Assembly (NCBI GenBank): GCA_026399515.1
Contig: JAPLQT010000019.1
Span: 1 to 57,061, forward strand
Direction: 5' to 3'
Source of the DNA: Pseudomonadota bacterium
GTDB taxonomy: Bacteria; Pseudomonadota; Gammaproteobacteria; Burkholderiales; Rhodocyclaceae
Length of the DNA stretch: 57,061 bases
Shown: one piece after another, positions 56,334-57,061 of the stretch
Layout: every line of letters starts with the position of its first letter
How positions within the stretch are numbered: position 1 is the stretch's first letter
Made by a program: the position numbers and the translations under genes
Notes under the pieces: model-generated
Told to the model about the DNA's origin: nothing
What the model saw: the letters and a program-made list of their open reading frames with translations, nothing else
Database searches by the model: none

Positions 56334-57005
56334 CTAAGCCGTCATTGGTACCGGCATGATAGGAATCACCCGCGGCTTGAGCTCAGGCGGCGGCGCAGCC
56401 TGGACCGCCGTCTTGCGCTGGCCGGGAAACGCCAGGGCTTCGGTCAGCAGGTAGGCGGCCTGCGCATAGGAGGTCGGGCAGATCGTGAAACATTCCTGAC
56501 AGTCCCAGCATGCTTCCTTGGCGACTTCGGGAACGAACTTGATCTCGCGCACGGAACCGTTGTCGAAGAAGCTGACGGCGTTCTTCTGTTTGACCTCGTT
56601 GCAATACCGCACGCACAGGCCGCAAAGGATGCAGAACGACGCCTCCTTCTCGAAGCGATTGCGGTCGGCGCCGTACTCCTCAGCCAGCTTGATCAACTCC
56701 GGCGCGTCCGGCGCGTGCGCCATCAACTCCTCGACCAGCACCTTGCGGATCTTGTCCACCTTCTCCGAACGAGTGCGCACGACGATGTCCTTGGCCACCG
56801 GATAGAGGCAGGAGACGACGTAGCTCGTCCAGCCGCGCGATTCCACTTCCACCATGCACAGGCGGCAGCCGCCGAAGGCCTCCAGCTTTTCGTGGTGGCA
56901 CAGCGTCGGGATATGAATGCCTTCCTTTTGCGCCGCCTGCAGGACCGTCATGCCGGCCGTGGCCTTGACTTCCCTGCCGTCGATATTCAGGACGATTTCG
57001 GTCAT
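56334..57005 (-). CDS. NuoG N-terminal-like Fe-S subunit (HoxU/BamG-I type)
   Basis: A 223-residue electron-transfer subunit. The [2Fe-2S] ligands are Cys36, Cys47, Cys50 and Cys66 (PTLCHHEK, GGCRLCMVEV). Two ferredoxin-like sites are Cys125, Cys128, Cys131 and Cys135 (CILCGLCVRYC) and Cys166, Cys169, Cys172 and Cys176 (CWDCQECFTIC). The His-Cys [4Fe-4S] site seen in HoxU and NuoG is absent: the matching region MAHAPDAPELIKLAEEYG has no Cys. A Pro/Ala-rich tail follows. It overlaps the NuoF-like gene as ATGA. Such pairs feed NADH electrons into formate dehydrogenases, hydrogenases or Bam complexes. Confidence 0.82.
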   Translation of the reverse strand: MTEIVLNIDGREVKATAGMTVLQAAQKEGIHIPTLCHHEKLEAFGGCRLCMVEVESRGWTSYVVSCLYPVAKDIVVRTRSEKVDKIRKVLVEELMAHAPDAPELIKLAEEYGADRNRFEKEASFCILCGLCVRYCNEVKQKNAVSFFDNGSVREIKFVPEVAKEACWDCQECFTICPTSYAQAAYLLTEALAFPGQRKTAVQAAPPPELKPRVIPIMPVPMTA

Positions 57006-57061
57006 TTGCTTCCACTCCCTGCGGCGATGCGTGCTTCGTATTCGGGCTTGAAATAGCGGAA
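57002..57061 (-). CDS. NuoF-like flavoprotein subunit, C-terminal end (cut by window edge)
   Basis: Only the last 19 codons are present: FRYFKPEYEARIAAGSGSK and stop. The YF-x-EYEA-I pattern is the usual C-terminus of NuoF/HoxF-like NADH-binding flavoproteins. Its stop overlaps the start of the NuoG-like gene. Motifs for FMN and NADH lie beyond the window, so the call rests on this short match and on gene order. Confidence 0.6.
   Translation of the reverse strand, partial: FRYFKPEYEARIAAGSGSK

Overview
This looks like a chromosomal segment of a betaproteobacterium, probably Rhodocyclales or a relative such as Sterolibacteriaceae (inference). The evidence is the housekeeping gene order: rpsB-tsf-pyrH-frr-uppS-cdsA-dxr-rseP-bamA-ompH-lpxD-fabZ-lpxA-lpxB-rnhB, with map-glnD divergent to rpsB, and smpB divergent to ratA-rnfH-guaB-guaA. 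About 59 protein genes (two cut by the window edges) and one tRNA are supported.

Region 1 (1-7.9 kb) is accessory. It holds a beta-oxidation pair (thiolase, then an acyl-CoA dehydrogenase cut by the edge) behind a near-consensus sigma70 promoter overlapped by tandem repeats, a divergent M55 D-aminopeptidase, a membrane redoxin plus AhpD-like pair divergent from an AraC-type regulator, a DMT exporter, an unrecognised 72-residue protein, tRNA-Leu(UAA) and a cyclophilin lipoprotein.

Region 2 (7.9-13.1 kb) is a complete hoxFUYHW operon for a cytoplasmic NAD-reducing [NiFe] hydrogenase with its maturation protease. A good sigma54 -24/-12 match lies upstream of hoxF.

Region 3 (13.1-25.3 kb) contains an ankyrin protein, tatD, holB, tmk and mltG (pilZ is missing from its usual place between holB and tatD), then ygfZ, a TANGO2/NRDE protein, an L,D-transpeptidase-GNAT fusion, tadA, a secreted subtilase, and a 1034-residue exported RCC1-repeat/fibronectin III protein convergent with the protease.

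Region 4 (25.5-51.8 kb) is the conserved core: purine synthesis (guaBA with an intergenic terminator-like hairpin), trans-translation, lipid A and outer-membrane biogenesis, isoprenoid, phospholipid and undecaprenyl synthesis, translation factors, GlnD, a cNMP-binding protein, a YcgR-like PilZ protein and peptide deformylase.

Region 5 (52.3-57.1 kb) is the most unusual part. It encodes a tungsten AOR-family enzyme with its Fe-S partner that I read as BamB/BamC-like (class II benzoyl-CoA reductase type), behind a promoter with a perfect 16-bp palindrome. Next come a GFA-family protein and an HD hydrolase with a C-terminal zinc ribbon. Convergent to these are a NuoG-N-like Fe-S subunit and the C-terminus of a NuoF-like flavoprotein, plausibly the electron-input module. 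Together with HoxFUYHW this suggests a facultative or anaerobic lifestyle using hydrogen and possibly aromatic compounds (inference).
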